From Anaerolineae bacterium (GTDB taxonomy: Bacteria; Chloroflexota; Anaerolineae; UBA4142; SHND01), in the NCBI GenBank assembly GCA_020851635.1, contig JADZCJ010000144.1, positions 62,001-126,000 on the forward strand: a stretch of DNA of 64,000 bases. Reading direction: 5' to 3'. Shown piece by piece: positions 7,385-18,472 of the stretch. A program made the translations under genes and the position numbers. Under the pieces are notes generated by a model. That model had not been told where the DNA came from. It worked only from the letters and a program-made list of their open reading frames with translations, and ran no database searches. Position 1 is the stretch's first letter. Every line of letters starts with the position of its first letter.

Positions 7385-9970
7385 TCAGGGCACGACGTCA
7401 AACTTTTTGGCTTTTTTGGATTTCTGACCGTTGCAGTCGGACGTGACCTTGAGTTTATATTTCAAAAATGCCGCAGTGGCCGGAATCTTTTTCTTGATCT
7501 TGAAGTTGTGGCTGCCCGGCGTGACATTATATGTCTTGGTCACATCGTGCAAGATCGTCGCACCGTTTTTCGCAAGATAGCGCACTGTCACCGAACAAGC
7601 CAGTGTGCCGGCGTTGTTCAAAGTGACATGATAGCGCGCCTTGTCACCCCGATGGAATACGGTCTGGTCAACATTACTGTTGTCTGTGACACGCACTTGC
7701 GTGACGGTGACCGGTCCGACTGTGCCTGTGGAACAGGTATAGATGCGCACATCGTCGAGGAACCAGCCACGATCATATCCAACACCATCCACCGCCAGGC
7801 GCCATCGGAAACGCACACTTGATCCCGCCAGCGAAGCGAGGTTGACCCGGCTCGAAATGTAGCCGTGGCTGTCGGACAACCACGCCTGGACCGCGCCGAG
7901 CGGATTACTCACCGCCAGTGCGCCATCATACCCGTTCGCCTCGATCAGCGGACCGGCATTGGTCCACGAAGCGCCATTGTTGGTGCTGTATTCGAGAATC
8001 CCGCCATCCCAGTCCGGGTCTTCAAACCCATACGCATGGTAGAAATGCAGATACGCATTTGCCGGCAGCGCGACGCTCGAGTTCATGGCGGCAAAGGAAT
8101 CACTGTTCGAAGTGGAGTAATCATCGCCATAGAGGTGATGGTTGCCCGAATGGTTAAAATCAAAATCCCAGTTGTCGTAGGACCAGTGTGTGGGGCCGAT
8201 GATTCCGCCAAAGGTCCAGTTCCCCGCGCCGCTTTACATATTATCAAAAAAGAGGTTGGAGGGGTTGCCGGTCGGGCAGACTGCCGCATCCGCGTTATAG
8301 TCGGCGACGGGTTGACCGTTCATTTCTACCGCATCGGTCGCGTCGCGCACCTCCTGACAGTCGCCCGCGCTGGTCACACCGCCGCCGATCAGGTTCTGAC
8401 ATGCCTGATAGAGGGCGTTATACAGATCGCCATAATCGGAACCGCTCAAGAGCAGATGTCTTTGTGCCTCATAATAAATCTTGCCGACTTTGGCGATGCC
8501 CAACCCCGTGACGGTCTTGCCATTGAACGTGTCGCCGTCGGTCATGAGATACGCAGCTTTGTTGTTGACGCCGCTGTTGTAATGGACGCCGCCGTTGTCG
8601 CAGCTCGAACTATAGCTGCCGCAGGTGGTCAGATAGTAATACGCGCTCGTCATCCTGTCGGGGTCGTAAAATACAGTCGGGTCTTTCATGTCGCGCAACT
8701 CGCCATAGCCCTCGATATCTTCACCCAATTTCCAACGCTTGGCGGGAGTATCCGTACCGGAACCGTTGGTCAGGTCCACGAATTCGCCAAATGTGTCCGA
8801 AAGCGATTCGTTGATCGCACCCGATTGATAGTAATAGAACAGACCCGATTCATATTGAGTGACGCCATGACTCAGTTCATGCCCCACCACATCGTCCGCT
8901 CTGGGAAAACCCGCGTCATCGCCATAGACCATCTGCAAACCGTTCCAAAACGCATTGAAATAGTTGGAGCTGTAATGCACGGTCGAGACAAGCGTCATGC
9001 CCGCATTGTCAATGCTGTCGCGCCCGAAATTGCTCGCATAATAGTTATAGGTGTCCCCCGCGTATTTGTGCGCGTCCACCTCGTGCGTGTCGCCGCCCGC
9101 GCAGGTCGGGTTCGCTTCGTTGCAGCGAAAAGTGCCCGGCAAGCTTGTGCCATTATTGGCATCATAGGTCATGCGGTTGAGCGCAAAATCGGTCTGATTA
9201 AACGTCAATGCCAGACTGCCGCGATGGGCATTGATCAACGTCAGCGCATTGATTTCAAGTCGGGTGGGATGCGTGACGTTCATGCGCCACACGAGCTGCG
9301 AGAGATTGGCGGCGGGACGCAAAAGCGTGGGGTTGTAAATCCACAGACTCGGCTCGCTGACGATAAACTCGGAAGCGTCAACACCATATTCGCGAGCCAA
9401 CTGCGCGGCGGCGGATGCTTTGGCAGCATTCGCATCAATGCGCGGCTGAGTGTCAACGCGAATGTTTGGCAAAACTTCGCCGATCACCGACGTCACCTCG
9501 CGATTCGCATTCATGTTTACGATCAGTTCGCCCGCGAGGACGGGAATGCCGCTGTAGGTCTGTTGATAACGCACCATCGAGCGACCATCGGCATCGGTGA
9601 CCGCGCGTTCGACCGTCAAATCCTGTCCCGCGTTTTCGACGCCAAACATGGACCCACAAGCCGCCAAATAGCCCCCGGCCGCCTGTTCCGGAGAACCGGC
9701 GTTGGCGGATTCGGTTGAGCGGAGGATTTGCCCCGCCTCCGTCCCGGCAAAACGAACAACTCCCGTCTGCGCGTTTTCTGCGACAGACGCGCTGCCATTG
9801 GCAATACAAGCCGCGTCCGGCGCGGTTGAAATCGCCGATATAGGTTGAGAAACGGGGCTCGTGTTGGCAGACAGCCGGGCGCCCGTTCCAACAAGCAAAA
9901 GCACCGCCACCAGAGCGATGCCAAACCCGCGCACCGCTCGATGGATATGGACCAGCCGCAAAGTTTTCAT
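7385..9970 (-). pseudogene. M4 (thermolysin-like) secreted metalloprotease with an in-frame TAA at 8234-8236
   Basis: One reading frame of 862 codons runs from ATG 9970 (AAGGAGAGA in front) to a stop at 7385, broken only by TAA at 8234-8236. The first 578 codons give a signal peptide (about 1-36), an FTP/PepSY-type propeptide (about 60-240) and an M4 catalytic domain. Zinc ligands and acid are visible as HELSH (364-368) and GAINES (Glu388), and the substrate His in DNGGVHYNSG (463). After the TAA the same frame continues as a jelly-roll domain of the kind that follows NLFFDN in intact homologues (GAGNWTFGG, WFLDDV), then a CARDB-like domain. GAA to TAA is a one-base change that would restore Glu. 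The catalytic part would still be secreted if translation ends at the TAA. Sequencing error, recent nonsense mutation or stop read-through are all possible. Confidence 0.85.
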
Positions 9971-9982
9971 TAATCTCTCTCC

Positions 9983-10774
9983 TTATTGAACCGCCCCCGC
10001 TATAGGCACGACGACCAAACTAACCAGCAAGCCAAACAAGATAACAAGGACGAACAAGACGCCGATCAACACCACATAACCGAGCGCGATCGCTCCCAAC
10101 GCGCGCAGCCAAGAAAATCCTTGCGCCATGCTCGTCGCCTTGACATAAATGACCGCGCTCCAGATCGCGACGACGAGACCGATGAGCGGCACCAGGAACC
10201 CGAGTGGGATTCCGACAAGCGTTTGGAGAATGTTTAACCCGCTGCTGAGGACAAGCAAGAGTTTTGGCGCGGCTGCCAGCGCGGTCAAGCCGAGCATCTG
10301 TGCAATGCCCGCGCGACCACCCAACCAGCGCGAGGTCAAATGAAACAAGAGTCCTGCAAACAAGAGCCAACCGGACCACGCCCAGCTGAACGGCACGGCT
10401 AACGTCGTGCCAATCAGGGTCAGGATAGAAGAGATAGGGCGCGCGACCTCTCCGGCGCGCGGCGGCAGCACAACGATCTCGTAAATCATCGAGGTAATCT
10501 CTGTGACATACGATTCGATCATGGGACGGATCTCGGAAGGTCCCTGATAACTCGCGCGAAAACTATCGAGCGCTGTGGCAATGACCCGCTCTCTTGTGGG
10601 GGGCGGGGTGAGTTCTTCGGCAACACGCTCCAGCCCCATCCCAAACCCGACAATCAAGCCGACAATCAAGAGCGCCAGAAAACCGCGCAAAAACACATCC
10701 GAACGCTCACGCAGTGTATCAAATGTTTCGCTGCGAAACAAGAGCGCGCCCAGCAACGTGTCAATGAGCGTCAT
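9983..10774 (-). CDS. Yip1-family membrane protein (second of a pair)
   Basis: 263 residues from ATG 10774, preceded by GCAGGAGGT. A longer upstream frame overlaps the neighbouring gene and is ignored. About five hydrophobic segments are visible, including FLALLIVGLIVGFGMGL near the start and VVLIGVLFVLVILFGLLVSLVVV at the end. A periplasmic loop of about 90 residues, rich in charged and polar residues, follows TM1. The central GIAQMLGLTALAAAPKLLLV is typical of bacterial Yip1 domains. Function in bacteria is unknown. Its ATG overlaps the stop of the preceding Yip1 gene (ATGA), and its stop lies 12 bp before the protease start, so three genes appear to be one operon. Confidence 0.75.
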   Translation of the reverse strand: MTLIDTLLGALLFRSETFDTLRERSDVFLRGFLALLIVGLIVGFGMGLERVAEELTPPPTRERVIATALDSFRASYQGPSEIRPMIESYVTEITSMIYEIVVLPPRAGEVARPISSILTLIGTTLAVPFSWAWSGWLLFAGLLFHLTSRWLGGRAGIAQMLGLTALAAAPKLLLVLSSGLNILQTLVGIPLGFLVPLIGLVVAIWSAVIYVKATSMAQGFSWLRALGAIALGYVVLIGVLFVLVILFGLLVSLVVVPIAGAVQ

Positions 10775-11559
10775 CGGGAACCTCCTGCGATTGCCGAGAT
10801 AGAGAACCAGCTCAGGGGGACCAGGATGACGAGCACGAGGACGAACAGCAGCAAAATCGGAAACACGGCGCCCCAGACCGCGCGCCGCACGGTGGTCGCG
10901 TAGGCGGTGCGAATCGCAAAAATGTTGCAGACCAAAGTCCACAAAGCCACGACCGCGGCGCTCGCGCCAACGCCGGGAAACATTCCGAGGACATATAGCA
11001 GTTGGGGCGAGGTTGCCAGAGCCAGCGGCGCCAACAATTCGCTATACGAGGTTTCGGGGTTCCAGCCGCGCGCGACGAGATGCGTCAGCGCGCCATAGAC
11101 CAACCAGGTCAGCACGAGTCCGAGCGGCGTCAACAACAAACCAAGCACGGGCGCGACAAAACCGGCTTGATCCATCGGATAACCGAGAAACAGAGAGCCG
11201 AACCGGTCCCACAGCAACCGGTAGTTGCGGTCAAATTCGGACGCAGACGCCGGGCTAAAGGCAACATAGAACGGCATCGCCTGCAAATGCGCCAGCACCG
11301 TATTCTTGATCGCATCCGCAGAGGGCGAGGCGGCGAAACGCAGCCCTGCGCCGATGATTTGTGACAGCGCGACAATGACGCCGATGATTGCAATATAGAC
11401 GAGTCCGTTGCCAAACGGATTCTTGCCGTCGCGTTCGTATGCGTATGCCTGCGGCTGCAAAAACATGCCGCCGAGCCACAATTCCGCATAACGCCCAATT
11501 TGCTCACGTACCCCCCTGACCGTCGGGCGCGGCACCCCGGTTCCAACTTGTTCGCTCAT
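10771..11559 (-). CDS. Yip1-family membrane protein (first of a pair)
   Basis: 262 residues from the ATG at 11559; an ATG four codons upstream is possible but leaves GGAGGT misplaced, whereas it fits 11559. The N-terminal 40 residues are cytosolic (RPTVRGVREQIGRYAELWLGG, cut short here). TM segments follow at about 55-75, 145-175, 185-205, 210-230 and 235-258. A hydrophilic loop with AFSPASASEFDRNYRLLWDR lies between TM1 and TM2. The LLAPLALATSPQLLYVLGM stretch is the Yip1 signature region and aligns with GLTALAAAPKLLLVL of its downstream partner. A strong promoter sits 55 bp upstream. It is probably translationally coupled to the next gene by the ATGA overlap. Confidence 0.72.
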   Translation of the reverse strand: MSEQVGTGVPRPTVRGVREQIGRYAELWLGGMFLQPQAYAYERDGKNPFGNGLVYIAIIGVIVALSQIIGAGLRFAASPSADAIKNTVLAHLQAMPFYVAFSPASASEFDRNYRLLWDRFGSLFLGYPMDQAGFVAPVLGLLLTPLGLVLTWLVYGALTHLVARGWNPETSYSELLAPLALATSPQLLYVLGMFPGVGASAAVVALWTLVCNIFAIRTAYATTVRRAVWGAVFPILLLFVLVLVILVPLSWFSISAIAGGSR

Positions 11560-11613
11560 CGGACCTCCCATTGGCGTTTTTCCGACAAAGCTGGCTGAAT
11601 AATTGTCGGGTTG

Positions 11614-11642
11614 ATTATCAATCGCGCGGACTCAAGTGTCAA
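11614..11642 (-). promoter_or_regulatory. Sigma-70-type promoter of the Yip1-protease operon
   Basis: On the minus strand a perfect -35 TTGACA, a 17-bp spacer and GATAAT. It is the best promoter match I noticed in the window and would give a leader of about 45 nt. Confidence 0.75.
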
Positions 11643-11671
11643 GCGCATTTTTGGATTTGTATCACATCATT

Positions 11672-11693
11672 TGGATAACAACTGGATAACAAC
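11672..11693 (-). repeat. Tandem 11-mer upstream of the protease operon promoter
   Basis: TGGATAACAAC occurs twice head to tail, about 30 bp upstream of the -35 box. This spacing suits an activator site, but it also lies 23 bp beyond the stop of the FGE-domain gene. Confidence 0.45.
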
Positions 11694-11715
11694 ATTCTGA
11701 TAGCGCGCAAGCCCC

Positions 11716-12918
11716 TCACTGGGCGCAGCGAAACCCCAGATCGTGACGCGCCTGATCGGGCGGCAGAGAAAAACGCGTCGCCAGACGCATCGGTTCCGTC
11801 GCCCATGAACTCCCGCGATACACCTTGGAGCCGGTGTCGAAATCGGGTCCAAAAACGTCCACGGGATAGCCCTGCTGGTAGGCGGTCGGGTCGAACCAGT
11901 TCGAGACCCACTCGCTGACATTTCCGTTCATGTCCGCCACCTCAAAGCCCTTGCTAATGTCCCTGCGGCGCGGTTCGGTCTGACTAAAGGCGCCTATCGG
12001 CGCTGTGGTCGCAAAGCCGTCATTCACATCTTGAATGAAATGGGGCAGGGGGCAGCTGGCTTCGCAAAATGAGAGCGGAGAACCGTTGTATTGTGCCTGC
12101 CATTCAAAATGCGGCGCGGGCTGATTGCTCCAGCTGTAATTCCAGTTGTCCATTCCCTTGGCTGCGCGCTCCCATTCGGCTTCGTTGGGCAGGCGTCGCC
12201 CGATCCACTTGCAGTACGCGTCCGCCTGATACCAGGTTACATTGACGACGGGGAAATTGTCACCGTTCAAATGCTGACCCGCCGGAGAACAGCGTCCCGC
12301 CGCCACACACGCATCATATTGCGCGTTGGTCACCTCGAATTTCTCGATCAAATACGCGCCCATCCCAACATCGTGCTGGGGTTTTTCATTGGGGCTGAAA
12401 TCATCGTTATTGGGCGAACCCATTCGCAGAGTGCCTTCGGGAATCGTCATCAATTCGGTGGGTGCGAATGACGGCGGAGGGGCCGCGGGAGGCGCTTGCG
12501 TTGGCAGAGCCGTCGGCGGGAGCGTCGGTTCGGCAGGTTGGGACAATGCTGTAGGCGGAACATCTGTGGGCACAAGCGTTGGCGTAAGCGTCGGCATCAG
12601 AGTAGGAGCGACCGGCGCGGCGGTTGGCACAGCAGTAGGCGGAACCTGCGTCGGCGCGGGCGCAGTGGGCGGCTCAACAGTAACGACCGGCGCGGGCGTC
12701 GGCGGCGGTGTAATCAAAGGCGCAGACGTCACCGACGGCGCGTTTGTGGCTGTCGGGAGCGGATTCGTGGCTACGACAATCTCGACACGTGTCGTCGGCA
12801 TGGGCGGCGGCGCGGTTGGTGCAACAGTTTGCTCCCCGCATCCTGCCAATACAAGCGCAAGACACAAAAATAAAAGCGAACGGCATTCGTTCGCTTTAAT
12901 CAGGATACACCAGTTCAT
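11716..12918 (-). CDS. Lipoprotein with Thr/Pro linker and an FGE-sulfatase (SUMF1-like) domain
   Basis: 400 residues from ATG 12918; a TTG six codons upstream is less likely. A lipobox LVLAGC near residue 26 predicts membrane anchoring. Residues about 30-145 are a low-complexity Thr/Pro/Ala/Val linker that would hold the domain away from the membrane. The rest is a formylglycine-generating-enzyme/PvdO/NirV-type fold. Recognisable steps are PEGTLRMGSPNNDDF, KFEVTNAQYDACV, PVVNVTWYQADAYCKW, GRRLPNEAEWERAAKG, DMNGNVSEWVSNWF, RGSSWA and the final DLGFRCAQ. Whether it oxidises sulfatase Cys is doubtful: many secreted members are binding proteins, and no sulfatase is nearby. A cysteine-containing insertion (SFCEASC) is present. 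Confidence 0.8.
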   Translation of the reverse strand: MNWCILIKANECRSLLFLCLALVLAGCGEQTVAPTAPPPMPTTRVEIVVATNPLPTATNAPSVTSAPLITPPPTPAPVVTVEPPTAPAPTQVPPTAVPTAAPVAPTLMPTLTPTLVPTDVPPTALSQPAEPTLPPTALPTQAPPAAPPPSFAPTELMTIPEGTLRMGSPNNDDFSPNEKPQHDVGMGAYLIEKFEVTNAQYDACVAAGRCSPAGQHLNGDNFPVVNVTWYQADAYCKWIGRRLPNEAEWERAAKGMDNWNYSWSNQPAPHFEWQAQYNGSPLSFCEASCPLPHFIQDVNDGFATTAPIGAFSQTEPRRRDISKGFEVADMNGNVSEWVSNWFDPTAYQQGYPVDVFGPDFDTGSKVYRGSSWATEPMRLATRFSLPPDQARHDLGFRCAQ

Positions 12919-12993
12919 AGAGAGCGATTTTATCAACGCATTGGAAAAATGTCATGTTGCGGCAAACGCGAAACAAACAAGCGGACAGCGCGG

Positions 12994-13338
12994 TCAGAAA
13001 CTGCCCACCGCATCCACCTGCTTGTCATAGAACTTGAACAATTCATCAAAGCCGCCGAGTTTGAACACTTGCATCAATTTGGGCGAGACACCGGCAAGAT
13101 GCACGTTCCCGCGCCGGGTACCTTTTTTCACCTGCTTGAGCGCGGAAATCAACACCCGAAACGCCGCGCTGCTCATATAATCAACCCCGGTCAAATCCAC
13201 GACAATCCGATAGCGCCCGTCATCAATAATCTTTTGAATCGCAGCTTCGAACTGGGGAGCCGAGCCGGAATCCACGCGCCCGCTCACTTCTACCAAATCA
13301 ACGCGCTTGAGTTGCTTTGAATTAACCTTGAATGCCAT
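12994..13338 (-). CDS. STAS-domain anti-sigma-factor antagonist
   Basis: 114 residues, the usual size, with GGAGGAACACC before the ATG. The STAS fold is seen as VDLVEVSGRVDSG, RIVVDLTGVDYMSSAAFRVL and GFDELFKFY. Ser57 in YMSSAAF is in the place of the serine phosphorylated by partner kinases in SpoIIAA/RsbV, although the usual Gly after it is Ala. By family it would bind an anti-sigma/switch kinase when unphosphorylated. No RsbW-type kinase or sigma factor is adjacent, so the partner must lie elsewhere. Confidence 0.85.
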   Translation of the reverse strand: MAFKVNSKQLKRVDLVEVSGRVDSGSAPQFEAAIQKIIDDGRYRIVVDLTGVDYMSSAAFRVLISALKQVKKGTRRGNVHLAGVSPKLMQVFKLGGFDELFKFYDKQVDAVGSF

Positions 13339-13367
13339 ACGGTGTTCCTCCGTGAAATGCGCTTGCA

Positions 13368-13393
13368 GGTTGTCAGAGCGAAATCAAATCATA
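13368..13393 (+). repeat. Dispersed repeat A, copy 2
   Basis: GGTTGTCAGAGCGAAATCAA followed by ATCA. It matches 30430-30456 and, inverted, 991-1014. Confidence 0.6.
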
Positions 13394-13403
13394 TCGTGCT
13401 TTA

Positions 13404-13432
13404 GAAAATGGTCTGGACGCATAGTGACGACT
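13404..13432 (+). repeat. Dispersed repeat A', copy 2
   Basis: Shares GAAAATG, TGG and ATAGTGACGACT (GTAGTGACGACT in the first copy) with 1027-1057. Confidence 0.55.
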
Positions 13433-13540
13433 GGGGTCTCTCCGATAACCTGCCGGACGCAAAAAAATTCGGCAGTGCAGGATGCGCGAATTATAGCATA
13501 GCCGTTCGCGCGCGGCAATCAAGGCACGGCGAACAAGCGA

Positions 13541-14917
13541 TCAGGGTTTGTATGCCCACAACTCGCGCCCGTGCTCGCCGTCATCGGCGACAAAAAACAA
13601 TGTCCCGTTTACGTTGGTCAGGTCGGTGGGGCGCGCTTCGACTTCGGGATTGAGGTCCGCGACCATGGTTGTGCCATTCGGGGCGCCATCGCTCTGCCAC
13701 AGCTCGCTGCCATACGCCGGAAAGGTTGCGGCAAAGTAGACCGTCCCGTTCACGTCGGCAAGCCATCGCGCGCCCCCCGGCGGATCAACACTCTTGACCA
13801 TCACGGTGCCGTCAGCCGTGCCATCACTCTTCCACAACGTAGCGCCGGTCACACCATCACTGGCTTCAAAAAACAGCGTTCCGTCCACATTGAGGAACGG
13901 AGCGTCAACGGGCAGCGCGTTGCCTGACAGATTAATATCCTTGACCATGACCGTGCCCGTTTTCGTCCCCTCGCTTTTCCAGAGTTCGCGACCATGCGTG
14001 TCATCTCTGGCTTTCAAGTACAGTGTCCCGTTGACATTGACGAACCACTGGGGGTCAGACCCTTTCGTAGGATGGATGTTTTTGACTATGATCGTTCCCT
14101 GGGGCGTGCCATCGCTCTTGAACAATTCGCGCCCGCGCACACCATTGTTGGCGACGAAATATGTTGTCCCTTGCGCATTGGTGATCCAAACGTTGCCGAG
14201 TAACGAATCGCCCGCGCGATTGATGTCCTTGACCATGACTGTGCCGCCCGCCGTGCCGTCACTTTTCCACAGTTCGTAGCCATGTGCGCCATCACTGGCA
14301 GCAAAGAACATTGTGCCATTTACATTGGTGATCCAGGCGGGCCACCCTAGATTGTCCGCGGACGGATTAATGTCCTTGACCATGACCGTGCCATCCGCCA
14401 TGCCGTCACTCTTCCATAGTTCAACCCCATGGAGCTCATCAAACGCAAAAAAGAACACCCCCCCCTGTCCCTTGACAATCCAAATGGGATTGGAACCCCC
14501 TGTCGGGTTGATGTCCTTGACCATGACCGTGCCGTCCGCCGTGCCGTCACTCTTCCACAACTCGCGGCCATGCACACCGTCATCGGCGGCAAAGAACAGC
14601 ATCATTTTCGCCGTTGCTGCCCAAGCAATTCCCGCATCTTTCGTCGGGTGGATGTCCTTGACCAGACGCGTGCCTTTTCTGGAGCCATCGCTCTTCCACA
14701 ATTCGGCACCGTGGAGACCGTCATCGGCAGCAAAGAACAGCACGCCATTTACGTTCACCAGTCCGCTAATCGCGGTGCTTGTCGCGCCGCGACGAATGTC
14801 CTTGACCAGGTAGGGAGCTGCGGCGGCGCCGGAGTTGGGGGGCGGGGATAACCAAAGCCAAAAGCATGCGGCGATGAGGAGGAACGCAACCTGTCGGACG
14901 CTGTGCAAGATCTTCAT
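13541..14917 (-). CDS. Secreted ELWxxDGT-repeat protein
   Basis: 458 residues, signal peptide about 1-34 (VAFLLIAACFWLWL). The remainder is eight full repeats of about 47 residues plus a terminal partial one. Each has a strand pair NVNGTLFFAADDGVHGRELW-like, then KSDGTADGTVMVKDI. This is the ELWxxDGT repeat family, expected to fold as a beta-propeller or similar blade array. Repeats 2, 3 and 4 are very alike at DNA level, suggesting recent duplication or gene conversion. The final repeat stops at GRELWAYKP and probably closes the array. Function is unknown; calcium-binding or surface roles have been suggested only by resemblance. It is followed by the repeat-bearing spacer upstream of the STAS gene. 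Confidence 0.85.
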   Translation of the reverse strand: MKILHSVRQVAFLLIAACFWLWLSPPPNSGAAAAPYLVKDIRRGATSTAISGLVNVNGVLFFAADDGLHGAELWKSDGSRKGTRLVKDIHPTKDAGIAWAATAKMMLFFAADDGVHGRELWKSDGTADGTVMVKDINPTGGSNPIWIVKGQGGVFFFAFDELHGVELWKSDGMADGTVMVKDINPSADNLGWPAWITNVNGTMFFAASDGAHGYELWKSDGTAGGTVMVKDINRAGDSLLGNVWITNAQGTTYFVANNGVRGRELFKSDGTPQGTIIVKNIHPTKGSDPQWFVNVNGTLYLKARDDTHGRELWKSEGTKTGTVMVKDINLSGNALPVDAPFLNVDGTLFFEASDGVTGATLWKSDGTADGTVMVKSVDPPGGARWLADVNGTVYFAATFPAYGSELWQSDGAPNGTTMVADLNPEVEARPTDLTNVNGTLFFVADDGEHGRELWAYKP

Positions 14918-15067
14918 GACAAGCTCCTTTCGCGAATACAGCTTGTGCCTTTAGCTGATTGGCACAGCACTTGCCACCATAAATTCTATCCTTGAGCATT
15001 TGCACTCTGGTTCGATTTCGGTCAAAATTAGGTCTGTTGTGAGACGCTGAGCGGGATGATTCCTGGT

Positions 15068-16009
15068 ATGATTACTATATTGGGCGACTTGATTGCCGAC
15101 CTATCCCTTCGAATTTCCGATTTTCCCATCAACGCGCAGGACCTCAAACCGATTTCGTATCTCGAAATCGGACCCGGCGGCGCGACCAATATTGCGATCA
15201 TGGCGGCGCGGTTTGGGCTGCCAGTCGCATGTTTGGGCGAGCTGGGGCAGGACACCTTTGGCGAAATTGTGCGCGCGGGGCTGGACCGCGAAGGCATTGA
15301 CACGCGCCGTATCATCACAACGGACGAAAGCAAAACTCCCGTGGCGGGCGTAGTTGTAGATGAAAATCGTGAACCGGCGTATTTGGGTTATCCCGGCAAC
15401 CTGGTCGTGCGCGCGCTGCCCGAAATCTGGCACGCGCCGATCAAGACCGCACAGGCGTTGTTTGCCGATGGGTGGGTCGAGATTCCCGAAATGCCCGCGA
15501 TGATTTTGGAGGCGTTCTCAAGGGCGCGGCAGGCGGGCGTCAAGACTTTTTTTGATCCCGGTCCCGGCAACGGCGCATTCGACCGGACATGGCATCTTGA
15601 TGCGGCAGCGCTGACGACCGTTTTGCTCGTCAATCAAGCAGAGGCCCAGCGTCTCGCCGGAATTTCGGACCCGCTCGATGCCGCGCGCCAACTCGTTCGA
15701 AACGGTTCCGAGCTCGTCGTGCTCAAGCGCGGCGCAGAGGGGCTTGTGCTTGTCACGGCAGCGCGGGAACAAACCGTCGGCGGTTTCAGGGTCGAGCCGC
15801 GCGATTTTACGGGCGCGGGTGACAGCGTGACGGGCGCAATGCTTTACGGCTATTTGCGGGGCATGGACCTGGAGCCGCTGGGTGTGCTTGGCAACGCGAC
15901 CGGCGCCGCCAAAGTAGAAAAACTGGGCACCGGGCACAACATGCCCACCCTTGCCGAAATTCGCGCTATCCTCGCCCGCCATGCTCCCGGCTATGCGAAT
16001 TTGATCTAG
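15068..16009 (+). CDS. PfkB-family sugar/nucleoside kinase
   Basis: 313 residues from ATG 15068, so that strand one starts immediately (ITILGDLIADL); an ATG at 15056 is equally open. Ribokinase-fold markers are GPGGATNIAIMAARFGL with LGELGQDTFG near the N-terminus, and DFTGAGDSVTGAMLYGYLRG, which contains the GAGD anion hole and catalytic Asp. Length is normal for the family. It phosphorylates a sugar, sugar acid or nucleoside with ATP, but the substrate cannot be read from the sequence. The gene stands alone: divergent from the ELWxxDGT gene and followed by a promoter for the roadblock gene. Confidence 0.85.
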   Translation: MITILGDLIADLSLRISDFPINAQDLKPISYLEIGPGGATNIAIMAARFGLPVACLGELGQDTFGEIVRAGLDREGIDTRRIITTDESKTPVAGVVVDENREPAYLGYPGNLVVRALPEIWHAPIKTAQALFADGWVEIPEMPAMILEAFSRARQAGVKTFFDPGPGNGAFDRTWHLDAAALTTVLLVNQAEAQRLAGISDPLDAARQLVRNGSELVVLKRGAEGLVLVTAAREQTVGGFRVEPRDFTGAGDSVTGAMLYGYLRGMDLEPLGVLGNATGAAKVEKLGTGHNMPTLAEIRAILARHAPGYANLI

Positions 16010-16032
16010 AAACGCGCGCGTTCCGATTCCTA

Positions 16033-16061
16033 TTGACACCCTATTTTACTTGTGCTACGCT
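16033..16061 (+). promoter_or_regulatory. Promoter for the roadblock gene
   Basis: TTGACA, a 17-bp spacer, then TACGCT. The predicted leader before the ATG at 16126 is about 60 nt. Confidence 0.6.
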
Positions 16062-16125
16062 TGCGCCAATTTGTTTCACCCGCTTGACCGCACAGACCAC
16101 CCATTATTTCAAGGAGACGGATTGT

Positions 16126-18281
<2,156 letters not shown>

Positions 18282-18431
18282 CCGGGCAGAACCCCCGCTT
18301 GATTTTGTTTCAAGTTCGCGTACAATTTTGGCGTCAACGGATCTCTCGATGCCCCCGGCGGGTCCGCTTCGGTTGAAGGTTGAACGGATTTTGATCGTTT
18401 GTGATTTAAAATCCATTTTTGAGATGCGCTG

Positions 18432-18460
18432 GTGTGAAATCACCCCATTATATTTCACAC
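18432..18460. promoter_or_regulatory. Inverted repeat upstream of the HEAT-repeat gene
   Basis: GTGTGAAAT, an 11-bp spacer, then ATTTCACAC: a perfect 9-bp dyad ending 12 bp before the start at 18473. It could be an operator, or a hairpin over the ribosome-binding region. The remainder of the 190 bp after pyrG shows nothing else. Confidence 0.5.
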
Positions 18461-18472
18461 GAGGACAGAGAC

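Noticed and set aside
13541-14917. ELWxxDGT repeats considered as tandem DNA repeats of a mobile element
   Set aside because: They are in-frame protein repeats with a signal peptide and diverged DNA; no element ends are seen.
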